64,000 nucleotides of DNA from Alphaproteobacteria bacterium (lineage in GTDB: Bacteria > Pseudomonadota > Alphaproteobacteria > Caedimonadales > UBA1908): the NCBI GenBank assembly GCA_013911655.1, contig JACESU010000004.1, positions 56,559 through 120,558 of the forward strand. Direction: 5' to 3'. Both the position numbers and the translations under genes were made by a program. A model generated the notes under the pieces. That model did no database searches. It saw nothing but the letters and a program-made list of their open reading frames with translations, and was not told the DNA's origin. Numbering within the stretch: the first letter of the stretch is position 1; each line of letters begins with the position of its first letter. Shown piece after piece: positions 1-8,415 of the stretch.

Positions 1-272
1 TTCAGGTGCTTGTGATTGTCATAGAAGGTGGTGTTCTTCTTATGACGAAAAGATTGGCCCTTGGGCGATCGAAAGATGAACTTCTGGGTGAGGGGATAGA
101 CTCTCACTCGAGGGAGGGGGGCAAGATGTTCTTTAAAAACACAAAGGCACGCCTTGCCGCCGTCATGCTGGACTCCAAAATACGGTGGAAGAAAAGCGTC
201 AAAAAAGTCCACATTCATAGAAATCTTGCAGATAATCCACACCCGGACTAAGATCCGCCTAGAAAGCATCAT
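1..272 (-). CDS. possible partial ORF running off the left edge
   Basis: The minus strand is open from two adjacent ATG codons at 267-272 to the window edge, about 90 codons. I do not recognise the translation. It has a hydrophobic-basic start and then an aromatic-rich stretch (FFDAFLPPYFGVQHDGG). No convincing ribosome binding site precedes it. An open plus-strand frame at 6-251 covers the same bases and is equally unconvincing. One of the two could be real, or the stretch could be a gene remnant. Sequence left of the window would decide. Confidence 0.2.
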   Translation of the reverse strand, partial: MMLSRRILVRVWIICKISMNVDFFDAFLPPYFGVQHDGGKACLCVFKEHLAPLPRVRVYPLTQKFIFRSPKGQSFRHKKNTTFYDNHKHL

Positions 273-295
273 ATATCATTAGGGACGGTTGACGT

Positions 296-1318
296 ATGGG
301 CTTAGGTTTATCGCTGATCTTTGTGTGGGAGACTTTAAGGATCTTCAATAAAGATCACCTTGAGCGACTGATCAAAAGTTACCAAGAGGGTTCAGTATTT
401 GCGTTTCAAAAAAAGGTGCTATTTTTTGTTACGGGATCCTCTTTTGTTTTCTGACCCATGAAAGCCTGTTACCTTACTTCACAAAAAGTATTGTGAACAC
501 TTATCCAAACTATCCCTTTGTGGTTGCGCCCAAGATTTCTGTAGACACTGCCTTGCGGTTTGTTTTGTACAATTTTTTATATGTTGTTGTCCTAGAGGCC
601 GTTTGGGCACCAGACAGCCAATCGGTCTTAAAAAGATCGTGCAAGCGTTTCATCCAAGCGGGGGTTCTGTGCGGAGTAGTCCTTATTATGCATGTGTTTT
701 TTCTTATCATGATTCAATGGCTAAGAAGTTATGTAATTGTATTCTGTTACTTTGCAATATTTGTTGTGCTCATTTTCTTCCTAGCCAATCTTCTATTAAG
801 CGGATCTTTGTTTGTTAAAAAAGAGAAATTTGATTTATTCTTCGAGATGAGAGTTTTTTGGAAAAATGAAAATCATTCATATTCTTCATCTTTTTAATAT
901 TTCTGGATGGGTAATGTATTGGTTTCTTAATGATGATATTTCAGCCTTTGAAATCTTTTTTCTGCCCAGTGTTATAGGGTTAGTGTTCTGGTATGTCGTC
1001 ATCAAGACACAGTCTATGAATTTCATCCCTGGTGTGCTTTTTTCACAAGTTGACTCTTTTGTTGGCAGACTTGCTTTCATTATAGTTCCGCTTCTTATCG
1101 GTTCAATAGAAGCAATCCCCTTCCTTTTTATGTCAGGGCTAGCCTTTAAAAGGTTAGGGCAAGAGGTTGCAGATTTGCCTCACGTCAGGGTGTTCATGAT
1201 AAGCGCCCTGACCCAAGGGGTTTTGTTTTCCATTTTAGGCAGTGCTTATGCTGGTACTGCCTATTATGTGCGCGCGCAAGTCATCAGCAAGAAAAAGTTA
1301 CTTGTTGCACCACAGTAA
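296..1318 (+). pseudogene. multi-pass membrane protein gene broken by two frameshifts
   Basis: Three successive open segments in alternating frames read as one hydrophobic protein of about 340 residues. Segment one starts at ATG 296 behind AGGGA (281-285) and stops near 450. The second frame is already open there and runs to 897. The third runs to 1318 in the first frame again. The likely shift points are T-runs near 421-427 and 851-856. Each segment carries membrane helices, and the C-terminus (hydrophobic helix, then a short polar end) resembles those of the two membrane proteins that follow. The family is unknown to me. It could be a genuine decayed gene, or an intact gene with homopolymer sequencing errors, because both breaks lie at homopolymers. 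Confidence 0.6.
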
Positions 1319-1420
1319 CCCTCTCTCTTTAAGTAAGAGAATCTCGACACCAAAAATCTTGCCTTTAAGAGGCGATTGCGTTCTACTACCGCGTGTTTCA
1401 TTTTGTTAAGGATAAGAAAG

Positions 1421-2284
1421 ATGGCGCAATTTCCCGTGGTGTTGGATAACCCAATGCCCACTAAATGGCAGCTTGTGGGGCGCAGTATTGAAGAGGGGTA
1501 CTCTGTTTTTTCGCGTCCCCCTGCGGAGCTTTTAAAAGCACTGGGGTATCTATTTGTTTTTTTGCTAGGGCTTGAGATCTGGCGGCATTATTTTCCTCTT
1601 CCGCTTTTTGAAGACTTATACGCGGGGATAGGCGAACCTCCTTTATTGATACAAAGTCTTGTGGGGATTCTTGCCTTCTATCCTTTTTTGATGGTGGTTG
1701 TTCGTTTGATGGCCAAGGGGCAGGCAGCCTCAAATCTTTTCAGTTACTACGGGGATAAAACTCTGTGGCGGGTGTTTTTGACGGATCTCACTATCTATGG
1801 CGTGCTAGGGATAGTGTTGGTGGCCTTAATCCTTCCGATTTTTGTGGCTTTAGAGCTGTCCCCTAGTGTGACGGTACACCCTGCGTTTTGGGCGGTTGTT
1901 GGCCTGATTTTTCTTCTTGTGGTTGGGTGTTTGTATTTTTATATGCGGGTGATGCTGACAGACATCCATGTGGCTCACGGACATGCTATGGAATTTAAAA
2001 AGATTTCTAAGGCGATGAAGGGAAAAACCTTTGCTTTCTTAATCCTTTGGATCGCCGTATCTCTTCCAGGAATTGGGATAGAGATTGTTGAACGTGCCTT
2101 GTTGAGCACACCTGCCATTTGGTCTGTGCTAGCGTCCCATGGTTTCTTTGAGGTTTTTACAAAGACTGTTTTTCATTTTCTTACATACGCGTCTTATGCT
2201 GTGATGTGGGCTGGTCCCATTTTCTTTTACCGCCATGTGGTGGCGGAGGGCACTTTGTCAGAAAAGACGTCCAAGGCAGCGTAG
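1421..2284 (+). CDS. multi-pass membrane protein of unknown function
   Basis: A protein of 287 residues with about six predicted hydrophobic helices. It begins with a short cytoplasmic leader containing an amphipathic stretch (VGRSIEEGYSVFSRPPAELL) and ends in a short polar tail after a helix with FYRHVVAEG. I chose ATG 1421 because AAGGATAAG lies just upstream at 1409-1417; an upstream TTG at 1376 has no such site. The layout (leader helix, paired helices, polar C-terminus) is like the broken gene before it and the gene after it, so the three may be diverged duplicates. That is inference from architecture. No catalytic or transport motif is visible. A strong terminator follows. Confidence 0.75.
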   Translation: MAQFPVVLDNPMPTKWQLVGRSIEEGYSVFSRPPAELLKALGYLFVFLLGLEIWRHYFPLPLFEDLYAGIGEPPLLIQSLVGILAFYPFLMVVVRLMAKGQAASNLFSYYGDKTLWRVFLTDLTIYGVLGIVLVALILPIFVALELSPSVTVHPAFWAVVGLIFLLVVGCLYFYMRVMLTDIHVAHGHAMEFKKISKAMKGKTFAFLILWIAVSLPGIGIEIVERALLSTPAIWSVLASHGFFEVFTKTVFHFLTYASYAVMWAGPIFFYRHVVAEGTLSEKTSKAA

Positions 2285-2293
2285 CCAGACATT

Positions 2294-2334
2294 CCGCAAG
2301 CCTCTTTTCAACAGGGGCTTGCGGATGGTTTTTT
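2294..2334 (+). terminator. rho-independent terminator
   Basis: CCGCAAGCC and GGCTTGCGG form a 9-bp GC-rich stem around a loop of about 13 bases, followed within 3 bases by a T-run. It ends the membrane-protein transcript 10 bases after its stop codon. Confidence 0.85.
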
Positions 2335-2444
2335 AAAATTACTACTTTCTTGAAATATTTCTAAGTTGTCACCTATAGGTCAGTGTGAAATAAATTCGAA
2401 TATTATTTTGTTTGATTGTAATAAATGATAAACATTTAATGTAG

Positions 2445-2450
2445 TATAAT
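2445..2450 (+). promoter_or_regulatory. -10 element upstream of the membrane protein gene
   Basis: A perfect TATAAT lies in an AT-rich intergenic stretch 32 bases before the start of the next gene. No good -35 hexamer is found at 16-18 bases, so only the -10 is supported. It follows a terminator, which fits a fresh transcription start. Confidence 0.5.
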
Positions 2451-2481
2451 AGTTAAGAAATCTCTATTCTTGGAGGATGAA

Positions 2482-3366
2482 ATGAGTGGTGACGTAATCA
2501 CAAAAGGGTATCCAGCACCTCCTCGTGTATGGGAAAGTGTCGGTGTGGGGCTTAAATTCCTTTTTTCACCAACAAGTTATTATCTAAAGCTTATCCTGGT
2601 TATGGGATTGTTTTTTGTTGTGTCTGCGCTGCTGTGTGCCTATGCAAATCCCACTTGGGGGATTTTGACGGGTATTATCGGACTCTTTTTATGGGGTGGG
2701 TTTAACGCGCGCCTGGTGCGGCATGTCACCCTTGGCGAAACGAAGGTGAATATGGCGGGACCTTTGGCGCGTGGCTATTTCTGGCTTTCCATCGTGGCGG
2801 ATATTGTCCAAGCTGTTTTGGCTTATTTGGCGATGATTCCAGGGTTTGTTATCTTTATAGTCGTAGGAGGAGCCCTTGGCATTGCTTTTACACAGCCCTC
2901 CCTTGACGCTGTTGTTGCCTCTAATCCAGGGTTGAACGGGGTGGGGGTTTTGTTTCTCGTGGGCGCTTTTCTTTTAATTCTCATCCCTTGTTGTTTTGTG
3001 GCCCTGCGCACCCTCTACTTGTCAAATCATGTGACGGCGCAGCGGGGGTTTGATATTGAAGGCACCTATAAAATGACCCAAGGAAAAGTGTGGCGCCTTG
3101 TGGGCCTTGTCCTTCTCATGCGGGGGATTATTCCGACTTTTATTTTGAGTGTGCTGGCCGTCATCTTCATTATGGTCATGGGGGTTTCCTTTAGTTTTCT
3201 GTTAGAACATGGAGGGACCCTTAATCCTGATACCGTTCCCGATTTGATGGATACACATGTGTTCTCCTATGTCATTCACGGGGTGATTTTTCTGTTAATG
3301 TTGGTGAACGGCATGTGGGTTGTAGCGGGGGCACACTATTACCAGGGGCTTTATGAGGCAGCATAA
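2482..3366 (+). CDS. multi-pass membrane protein of unknown function
   Basis: A protein of 294 residues with about six hydrophobic helices and a short N-terminal polar leader (YPAPPRVWESVGVGLKFLF). The start ATG 2482 is supported by GGAGG at 2472-2476; the upstream in-frame TTG at 2470 overlaps that site. Helices 3-4 are glycine-rich. The C-terminus is a helix followed by HYYQGLYEAA, similar in layout to the FYRH end of the preceding gene. It has its own promoter element. I see no enzymatic motif. A DUF-type integral membrane family is the safest description. Confidence 0.75.
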   Translation: MSGDVITKGYPAPPRVWESVGVGLKFLFSPTSYYLKLILVMGLFFVVSALLCAYANPTWGILTGIIGLFLWGGFNARLVRHVTLGETKVNMAGPLARGYFWLSIVADIVQAVLAYLAMIPGFVIFIVVGGALGIAFTQPSLDAVVASNPGLNGVGVLFLVGAFLLILIPCCFVALRTLYLSNHVTAQRGFDIEGTYKMTQGKVWRLVGLVLLMRGIIPTFILSVLAVIFIMVMGVSFSFLLEHGGTLNPDTVPDLMDTHVFSYVIHGVIFLLMLVNGMWVVAGAHYYQGLYEAA

Positions 3367-3414
3367 AAGCAGGGTGAGGCATAAAGAAAGGGCACAGGGC
3401 CCTGTTAAGTCTGA

Positions 3415-3921
3415 TTAGTCCTGGGCTTGGGTCGCGCTGCTGGGAATTAGGTGAAAAAAGCCCACAAGACGCCCGTAGAAGGGAGATCTTTGCATAGTGT
3501 TCTCATATTCTTCAACAGTGGTGTCAAAAAGCTGTGCGAGGGCCTGAAGGGGAATATGACTTATTCTATATTCGTACAAAAAACCAACAGGAACCTGTTG
3601 GTGGTAGGCGTATCCATGTAGGTGAATACCGTCGAACGCGAGCGTTGGACGAGGTCCGGAGATAGCCCAGTTGTGGGCGCGCATGATTTTCCACTCGGTC
3701 TGATTTTCAGCTGTATAGACAAAGGTCTCGTTTTTTACCAAGGCATGGAAAAGAGAAAGATCAACATAGGGCGCCCAAGTTTCTGTGAGAAGGGGAGGGC
3801 GGTAAAGAAGTGGGGCTCGATACTCTTCTGACCTGTCGATGGGATAAGCCATAAGAGACGCGCATGCCCACAAGACACCTATCGCAGCACTTACACCTAA
3901 TCGCACGATCCTAGACCCCAT
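3415..3921 (-). CDS. small exported protein of unknown function
   Basis: A 168-residue protein starting with a clear Sec signal: basic MGSRIVR, a hydrophobic core (LGVSAAIGVLWACASLM), and probable cleavage after ASLMAYP or similar. The mature part is about 145 residues, rich in aromatic residues, Pro and His, without cysteine pairs or recognised motifs. A GTG directly precedes the chosen ATG and cannot be excluded as start. It is convergent with the membrane protein gene and lies downstream of proBA on the same strand, with about 60 bases between. Function unknown. Confidence 0.65.
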   Translation of the reverse strand: MGSRIVRLGVSAAIGVLWACASLMAYPIDRSEEYRAPLLYRPPLLTETWAPYVDLSLFHALVKNETFVYTAENQTEWKIMRAHNWAISGPRPTLAFDGIHLHGYAYHQQVPVGFLYEYRISHIPLQALAQLFDTTVEEYENTMQRSPFYGRLVGFFHLIPSSATQAQD

Positions 3922-3981
3922 CACAGCTTTTTCGTATTATAGCATAAAGGGAGAAAATGAAAAATCCCCTGATGCCCTTCC

Positions 3982-5229
3982 CTAGGGCCTAATCTGACCT
4001 CTACCGCGGACACACCATTTATAGCTGGTTAGCGCCTCAAGACCCATGGGGCCGCGGGCATGAAGCTTTTGGGTGCTGATGCCGATTTCAGCGCCAAGGC
4101 CGAACTGCGCGCCGTCTGTAAAGGCGGTGGAGGCGTTTACATAAAGGGCCGCTGCGTCAATTTCGTTAAGAAAACGCGTGGCGGCACTTTCATCTTGGGT
4201 CACGATGGCCTCACTATGGCCCGAGGTAAACCTGGCTATATGGGAAAGGGCCTCATCAAGACTGTCGACAATTTTGATTGCAAGCTTTAGCGACAAGAAT
4301 TCGCGTCCAAAATCTTCATCTGTGGCCCTGTGGCAAAGGGACGCGGGGTAAGACGCAGCCAAGGCGTCATGCGCGCGCGCATCGGCATATATTTCGACGT
4401 TCTTGGCGGCTAGATCCGTGGTCAAAGCGTCCAAGTGCTTTAGGTGACGCCCATGCACCAAAAGGCAATCCAAGGCGTTACAGACACTGGTGCGCCTGGT
4501 TTTAGCGTTGGTAAGGATCTCTTTGGCCATGGAAAGATCGGCACTTTCGTCGATATAGGTGTGTACAATGCCGGCACCTGTTTCAATGACGGGCACCTTG
4601 GCGTTGTCGCGCACGTAATCAATCAAAGATTTGCTGCCACGGGGGATGCAGACATCTACAAACCCGACGGCCTCTAAAAGCTCGCCCGTTGCCTGTCTTG
4701 TCGCCGAGAGAAGCGTTGCCGCACTTTGGGGAAGGCCGTGGATGTTAAGGGTCTCGTGAATGAGGCTTACAAGTGCTTTGTTGGTGTGATCGGCCTCTTT
4801 TCCGCCTTTAAGGACCGCAACGTTGCCGCTTTTAAAGCATAAGGAAAAAACGTCCACGGTCACGTTTGGCCGTGATTCGTAAATCATGCCGACAACCCCC
4901 AAAGGCACGCTGACGCGCGTGACCTCAAGACCGTTGGGGCGCGTTGTGTGAAAAAGCGTTTGATCAAGGGGTGTGGGAAGCGCCGCAACATTGCCCACTT
5001 CGGCTGCAATCCCTTGAAGGCGTTCTGGGGTCAGCAAAAGGCGGTCATACATAGGGTGAGCGTGGTCCATTTGAGCCAAGTCTTTTTGATTGGCCTCAAG
5101 CACCCAAGAGGTTTTTTCAACCAACAGACGCGCAAGATCTTGGAGAACCCTTGTGCGGACCTCGTCCGTTAAACGGGCAAGAATCGGGGCTGTGTCCTTA
5201 GCCAAGGTCAGCGTGTGTGTCATGGTCAT
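3982..5229 (-). CDS. proA: gamma-glutamyl phosphate reductase
   Basis: ProA reduces glutamyl-5-phosphate to glutamate-5-semialdehyde with NADPH, the second step of proline synthesis in the cytoplasm. The 415-residue length is normal for the family. Recognisable signatures include YESRPNVTVD, the glycine-rich LKGGKEA segment, the PRGSKSLI block, the active-site cysteine region (RRTSVCNALD) and the C-terminal VNASTAFTDGAQFGLGAEIG signature. The start ATG is supported by AAGGGGA about 8 bases upstream. It lies 12 bases behind proB and is almost certainly cotranscribed. All key residues appear present. Confidence 0.95.
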   Translation of the reverse strand: MTMTHTLTLAKDTAPILARLTDEVRTRVLQDLARLLVEKTSWVLEANQKDLAQMDHAHPMYDRLLLTPERLQGIAAEVGNVAALPTPLDQTLFHTTRPNGLEVTRVSVPLGVVGMIYESRPNVTVDVFSLCFKSGNVAVLKGGKEADHTNKALVSLIHETLNIHGLPQSAATLLSATRQATGELLEAVGFVDVCIPRGSKSLIDYVRDNAKVPVIETGAGIVHTYIDESADLSMAKEILTNAKTRRTSVCNALDCLLVHGRHLKHLDALTTDLAAKNVEIYADARAHDALAASYPASLCHRATDEDFGREFLSLKLAIKIVDSLDEALSHIARFTSGHSEAIVTQDESAATRFLNEIDAAALYVNASTAFTDGAQFGLGAEIGISTQKLHARGPMGLEALTSYKWCVRGRGQIRP

Positions 5230-5241
5230 GAAAATCTCCCC

Positions 5242-6312
5242 TTAAAAGATATGTAAGTGATCATAGTGGATAAAGGCGGGCTTTTTCTGCTGGCCCACAT
5301 ACTCTTGAAGCTTTGCCGTGTCATAACGCGCAAGGCCGACTCCCACACGCTGACCCTGGGGGCCAATCACGTCCACAATATCGCCCTTTTCAAAATGTCC
5401 GTTAAAAGACACAATACCCACAGGCAGAATACTAAGAATGCGTTTATTATCTTGAAAAGCGTCATAAAGGCACTGATTAATCACAATTTTACTACCTTTG
5501 CGGTCTTGGGAATACGCAATCCACTTTTTGATATTTGAGGTCTTTTTGTGGGCAAGAATCGTGGTGCCAAGGGGCTCGCCCCCCACAAGACGCAGGAGCG
5601 TATCTTCGTGATGCAAGCACGCAATCTGTGTGGTAATTCCTAGGCGTGACATTTTCTTTGCGGTGGATAGCTTGCTGATCATGCCGCCCCGTCCATAGGT
5701 GCTTTTACTTGTGCCGATATTGGGCCACCCTTCCTCGGGGTTGATAAGGGGAATAAGTTTAGCCTCAGGGTCTTGAGGGTTCGCGTCATAAACGCCTTCC
5801 ACATTGCTAAAGATAATTAAACGGTCCGCGTCCGTCTGGGCAGCAATCAGCCCTGCAAGCTCGTCGTTGTCGGTGAACATAAGCTCTTCCACCGCAACCG
5901 AATCATTTTCGTTGACGATGGGCATCACGGCCTTTTGCTTTAACACCTCATCTAGGACGCGCGCGATATTAAGATAGTGTTTTCTTGTATAAAAATCTTG
6001 CTTCGTCAGAAGAAGCTGTGACGTTAACAGATGATGTTTGTTAAAAAGCTCTGCGTAAAGATGCATCAACTCGTGTTGGCCTAAGGAGGCAAGGACTTGC
6101 TTTTCAGCAAGCTTCATCCCGTATTCTTTGCCCATGGTTTGACGGGCAATCCCGCGACCGAATCCCACAGCCCCCGAGCTTACAAGAACGATTTGATGGT
6201 TTTCTTTCACAAGAGTCGCGAGCTGTTGTACAAGGCCTTCAAGAACTGCCACAAGGGGTGTTCCTTGATCTGTCAGGATACTTTGAGTGCCGATTTTGAC
6301 AACAATTTTCAT
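5242..6312 (-). CDS. proB: glutamate 5-kinase
   Basis: ProB phosphorylates glutamate to glutamyl-5-phosphate, the committed and proline-inhibited step of proline synthesis. The N-terminal amino acid kinase domain starts with KIVVKIGTQSI. It contains LVSSGAVGFG, the NENDSVAVEE substrate loop, FTDNDELAGLIA and the GRGGMISKLSTA motif. A C-terminal PUA domain of about 80 residues follows, as in full-length ProB. I prefer ATG 6312 (356 residues); an in-frame GTG at 6324 would add four residues. proA follows after 12 bases. A promoter with a perfect -35 hexamer lies upstream. Confidence 0.94.
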   Translation of the reverse strand: MKIVVKIGTQSILTDQGTPLVAVLEGLVQQLATLVKENHQIVLVSSGAVGFGRGIARQTMGKEYGMKLAEKQVLASLGQHELMHLYAELFNKHHLLTSQLLLTKQDFYTRKHYLNIARVLDEVLKQKAVMPIVNENDSVAVEELMFTDNDELAGLIAAQTDADRLIIFSNVEGVYDANPQDPEAKLIPLINPEEGWPNIGTSKSTYGRGGMISKLSTAKKMSRLGITTQIACLHHEDTLLRLVGGEPLGTTILAHKKTSNIKKWIAYSQDRKGSKIVINQCLYDAFQDNKRILSILPVGIVSFNGHFEKGDIVDVIGPQGQRVGVGLARYDTAKLQEYVGQQKKPAFIHYDHLHIF

Positions 6313-6341
6313 GGAGCTTATCACAATAAACAGCTCTTATT

Positions 6342-6369
6342 TTTTTAGGCTAACCCCACCATTTGTCAA
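6342..6369 (-). promoter_or_regulatory. putative promoter of proBA
   Basis: On the minus strand a perfect TTGACA (6364-6369) is followed by a 16-base spacer and TAAAAA (6342-6347). It sits 30 bases before the proB start, between proB and the stop of the upstream gene. The -10 is weak; the -35 is consensus. Confidence 0.45.
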
Positions 6370-6399
6370 GCATGTTCAGTGTAAAGAGTCATCTTTTTC

Positions 6400-7152
6400 T
6401 TAAGAGAAACGATTGTTTGTGAGGAACTGAAAAACACGAGGATTTTTTTCACGTACAACGTCAATATTCCGGCCTACATCTATATAAAAGGGATGGAGGG
6501 TCGTGTCCTCATAAACAGCTTCTCCCAAGATTTCGATCTCAAGGCCCACAACCAGCTTTAAGATGCGAATAAGGTACATATCAAAACTGCCAATGACATA
6601 AGACGTTTTACGCGCATAGCAAACATCGAAAAGGCTTTGAATAAGGTATAAAAGTTGTGGTGGATGAGCGTGAGGGGCAGCGTAAGTAGGATTCTTTTGA
6701 AAGAAATCATCCATGGTGATCACAGCCTTTTGAGAAAGCATGAACCGAGAGATCTCAAGACAAGAAGTGACCTTTTTCTCGGCAACAAAATCGGCAAGAG
6801 CAGAAGATTTTTCTGTGCTGGGAAAATGGTCATGACCACGGTGATGGAGAGGGCGCACAAAACGCATCCCCCCGATGACAAGCTTTAGAGGCAGAAAATG
6901 CGTCAGAAAATGAATAGCTGTCTCATCATAGCTATCTTTAATAGAAAACTCATTTTGAGAAGGACCATCGTGCAAGATGTAAAGGTCTTTGGCAAAGGCG
7001 TCACTGCGAATCTGATAAAAGGTTTCTTTTTCTGTCTCAGTATTGGCTTCCATTGTTTTAAAGAAGGAATCACGTCGTTCGTAAAAGTGATCGCTATAGG
7101 CTGCGTCTGTACCAAGGCGCCTATTTTGCTCTAATATGAGATGTTGGCTCAT
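6400..7152 (-). CDS. GNAT-fold acyltransferase-like protein (FeeM / autoinducer-synthase type)
   Basis: A 250-residue protein with the layout of LuxI/FeeM-like N-acyl amino acid synthases and the exosortase-associated acyltransferases. It has an N-terminal YQIRSDAFAKDLYI segment (where LuxI-type enzymes have R-x-x-V/F), then an LKLVIGGMRFVRPL strand-turn comparable to GxxRLxP. Next come a CLEISRFML stretch (matching the conserved E-x-S-R-F) and a C-terminal LGEAVYEDTTLHPFYIDV strand. The E-x-S-R-F and G-x-x-R motifs are seen directly; substrate and product are unknown. A second copy of the family lies at 40007-40741 with the same E-V-S-R-F-L-F and I-L-G-E motifs. A strong AAAAGGAG site precedes the start. 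It is cytoplasmic and monocistronic or coupled to a doubtful short ORF. Confidence 0.7.
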   Translation of the reverse strand: MSQHLILEQNRRLGTDAAYSDHFYERRDSFFKTMEANTETEKETFYQIRSDAFAKDLYILHDGPSQNEFSIKDSYDETAIHFLTHFLPLKLVIGGMRFVRPLHHRGHDHFPSTEKSSALADFVAEKKVTSCLEISRFMLSQKAVITMDDFFQKNPTYAAPHAHPPQLLYLIQSLFDVCYARKTSYVIGSFDMYLIRILKLVVGLEIEILGEAVYEDTTLHPFYIDVGRNIDVVREKNPRVFQFLTNNRFS

Positions 7153-7321
7153 GATGGATGGCTCCTTTTAAGGGGTGAAAAATGTGAGTTTCATCAGCAA
7201 CTGGCGCAACGGTTGGCTCACCAAGGCAATGATCCTTAAATGACGCTTTGACCGTGTTTATGCACGTCACATACTTGCCCTTACAAGGTCGTAGCAGACT
7301 GTTAAAAAGGGATTTTAACAT
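7121..7321 (-). CDS. doubtful small ORF upstream of the acyltransferase-like gene
   Basis: Sixty-six codons starting at ATG 7321 behind a weak AAAAAAAG stretch, overlapping the start of the downstream gene by 32 bases. The translation is mixed basic-polar (MLKSLFNSLLRPCKGKYV at the N-terminus) with no recognisable family or signal peptide. It could be a leader peptide coupled to the downstream gene or just chance. Confidence 0.25.
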   Translation of the reverse strand: MLKSLFNSLLRPCKGKYVTCINTVKASFKDHCLGEPTVAPVADETHIFHPLKGAIHHEPTSHIRAK

Positions 7322-7575
7322 TCTTTTTTTCAAATGGTTCTGTGTGTATATATTTAAAATATCACTTGTGTATTAATTTTTTGTTTATTTTATTTTGAAA
7401 TAAAAGAGATAATTATTCTGTTTTGTTTGTTCGTCTTTTTAGAAAACTAGAGAGGATTCTTTGCTTTGACTGAGGCACCAAGAAAGTGATGAGCAATTAC
7501 TAAATTTAGAAAATTTTTACGAAAAATGCATCAAAATACGCTAAAATACGCCAAACATATCAGGGAAGATCAAGC
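7322..7575. promoter_or_regulatory. AT-rich divergent regulatory region
   Basis: A very AT-rich intergenic stretch between the minus-strand acyltransferase-like gene and the plus-strand export operon. Promoters for both are expected here, but no consensus pair is convincing (TTGACT near 7465 lacks a matching -10). It ends in a tandem 10-bp repeat. Confidence 0.4.
7533..7551 (+). repeat. tandem AAAATACGC repeat before the export operon
   Basis: AAAATACGC occurs twice with a 10-base period (7533-7541, 7543-7551), one helical turn apart. It lies 25 bases before the GTG start of the membrane fusion protein. The position fits an operator bound on one face of the helix; no binding protein is known. 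Confidence 0.4.
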
Positions 7576-8415
7576 GTGAAAAAATCTAGAGTTTTCTTAT
7601 TGAGTGTCGTGTTGCTCGCAGGTGCTGGAGGAGGCGCCTTCTTTTTCTGGGAAAAAAAAGAAGAACAAAAGTCACCTCACATTACCCTTTATGGGAATGT
7701 TGATATCAGACAAGTCAATCTGGGGTTTCGGGTATTTGGTCGGGTGAAAACACTTCATTTTGAAGAAGGTGACCGCATTAAGGAAGGCCAAACTGTGGCG
7801 CTTCTTGATAAGGTGCCTTATCAAAATCAGGTAGATGTGGCGCGCGCTGATCTTGCACAAAAAAAAACAAGTTATCAAAACGCCTTGCACATCAGTCAGC
7901 GTAAGAAAAAACTTCTCTCTTCAAAATTTGCTTCGCAAGAAGATTACGAGATTGCCCAAGCCACAGCCGATGAGGCGTTTGCCCAGATTCAAGGCTCTGA
8001 AGCGGCCTTAGAGACAGCGCTTACAAACTTAGGGGACACAGAAATCTTTGCCCCCACCAGCGGAAAAATCCTAAGCCGGGTGACAGAGCCTGGTAGTGTT
8101 GTGAATGCGGGGGACACTGTTTACATTTTATCTTTGGACGAGCCTATGTGGGCAAGGGCCTATATTTCAGAAGAAGATCTGGGGCGCATTTCTTTGGGAA
8201 TGAAAGCCCAAATTTTTACGGATGCGCGCCCTCAAAAACCTTACGACGGACAGATTGGGTTTGTTTCGCCGGTTGCGGAGTTTACGCCTAAGAACGTCGA
8301 AACCCCGGAACTTCGCACTAAGCTTGTTTACCGTGTGCGTGTGATTGTTACCAACCCTGACGAGTATTTGCGTCAAGGTATGCCAGTGACCGTTCAATTG
8401 AAGGTGGGCGCCTAA
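7576..8415 (+). CDS. HlyD/YbhG-type periplasmic membrane fusion protein
   Basis: The 279-residue adaptor of an ABC exporter. The N-terminus is a membrane anchor (VFLLSVVLLAGAGGGAFFFW), followed by the first biotinyl-lipoyl half (GNVDIRQVNLGFRVFGRV, then VALLDKVPY). An alpha-helical hairpin of about 60 residues follows, then the second lipoyl half (IFAPTSGKI) and a beta-barrel domain ending at VTVQLKVG. The GTG start has AGGGA 9 bases upstream. The stop overlaps the next ATG by one base (TAATG), so translation is coupled. With the following genes it forms a YbhG-F-S-R-like exporter. The substrate cannot be told; drugs, toxic cations or envelope lipids are typical for relatives. Confidence 0.88.
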   Translation: MKKSRVFLLSVVLLAGAGGGAFFFWEKKEEQKSPHITLYGNVDIRQVNLGFRVFGRVKTLHFEEGDRIKEGQTVALLDKVPYQNQVDVARADLAQKKTSYQNALHISQRKKKLLSSKFASQEDYEIAQATADEAFAQIQGSEAALETALTNLGDTEIFAPTSGKILSRVTEPGSVVNAGDTVYILSLDEPMWARAYISEEDLGRISLGMKAQIFTDARPQKPYDGQIGFVSPVAEFTPKNVETPELRTKLVYRVRVIVTNPDEYLRQGMPVTVQLKVGA

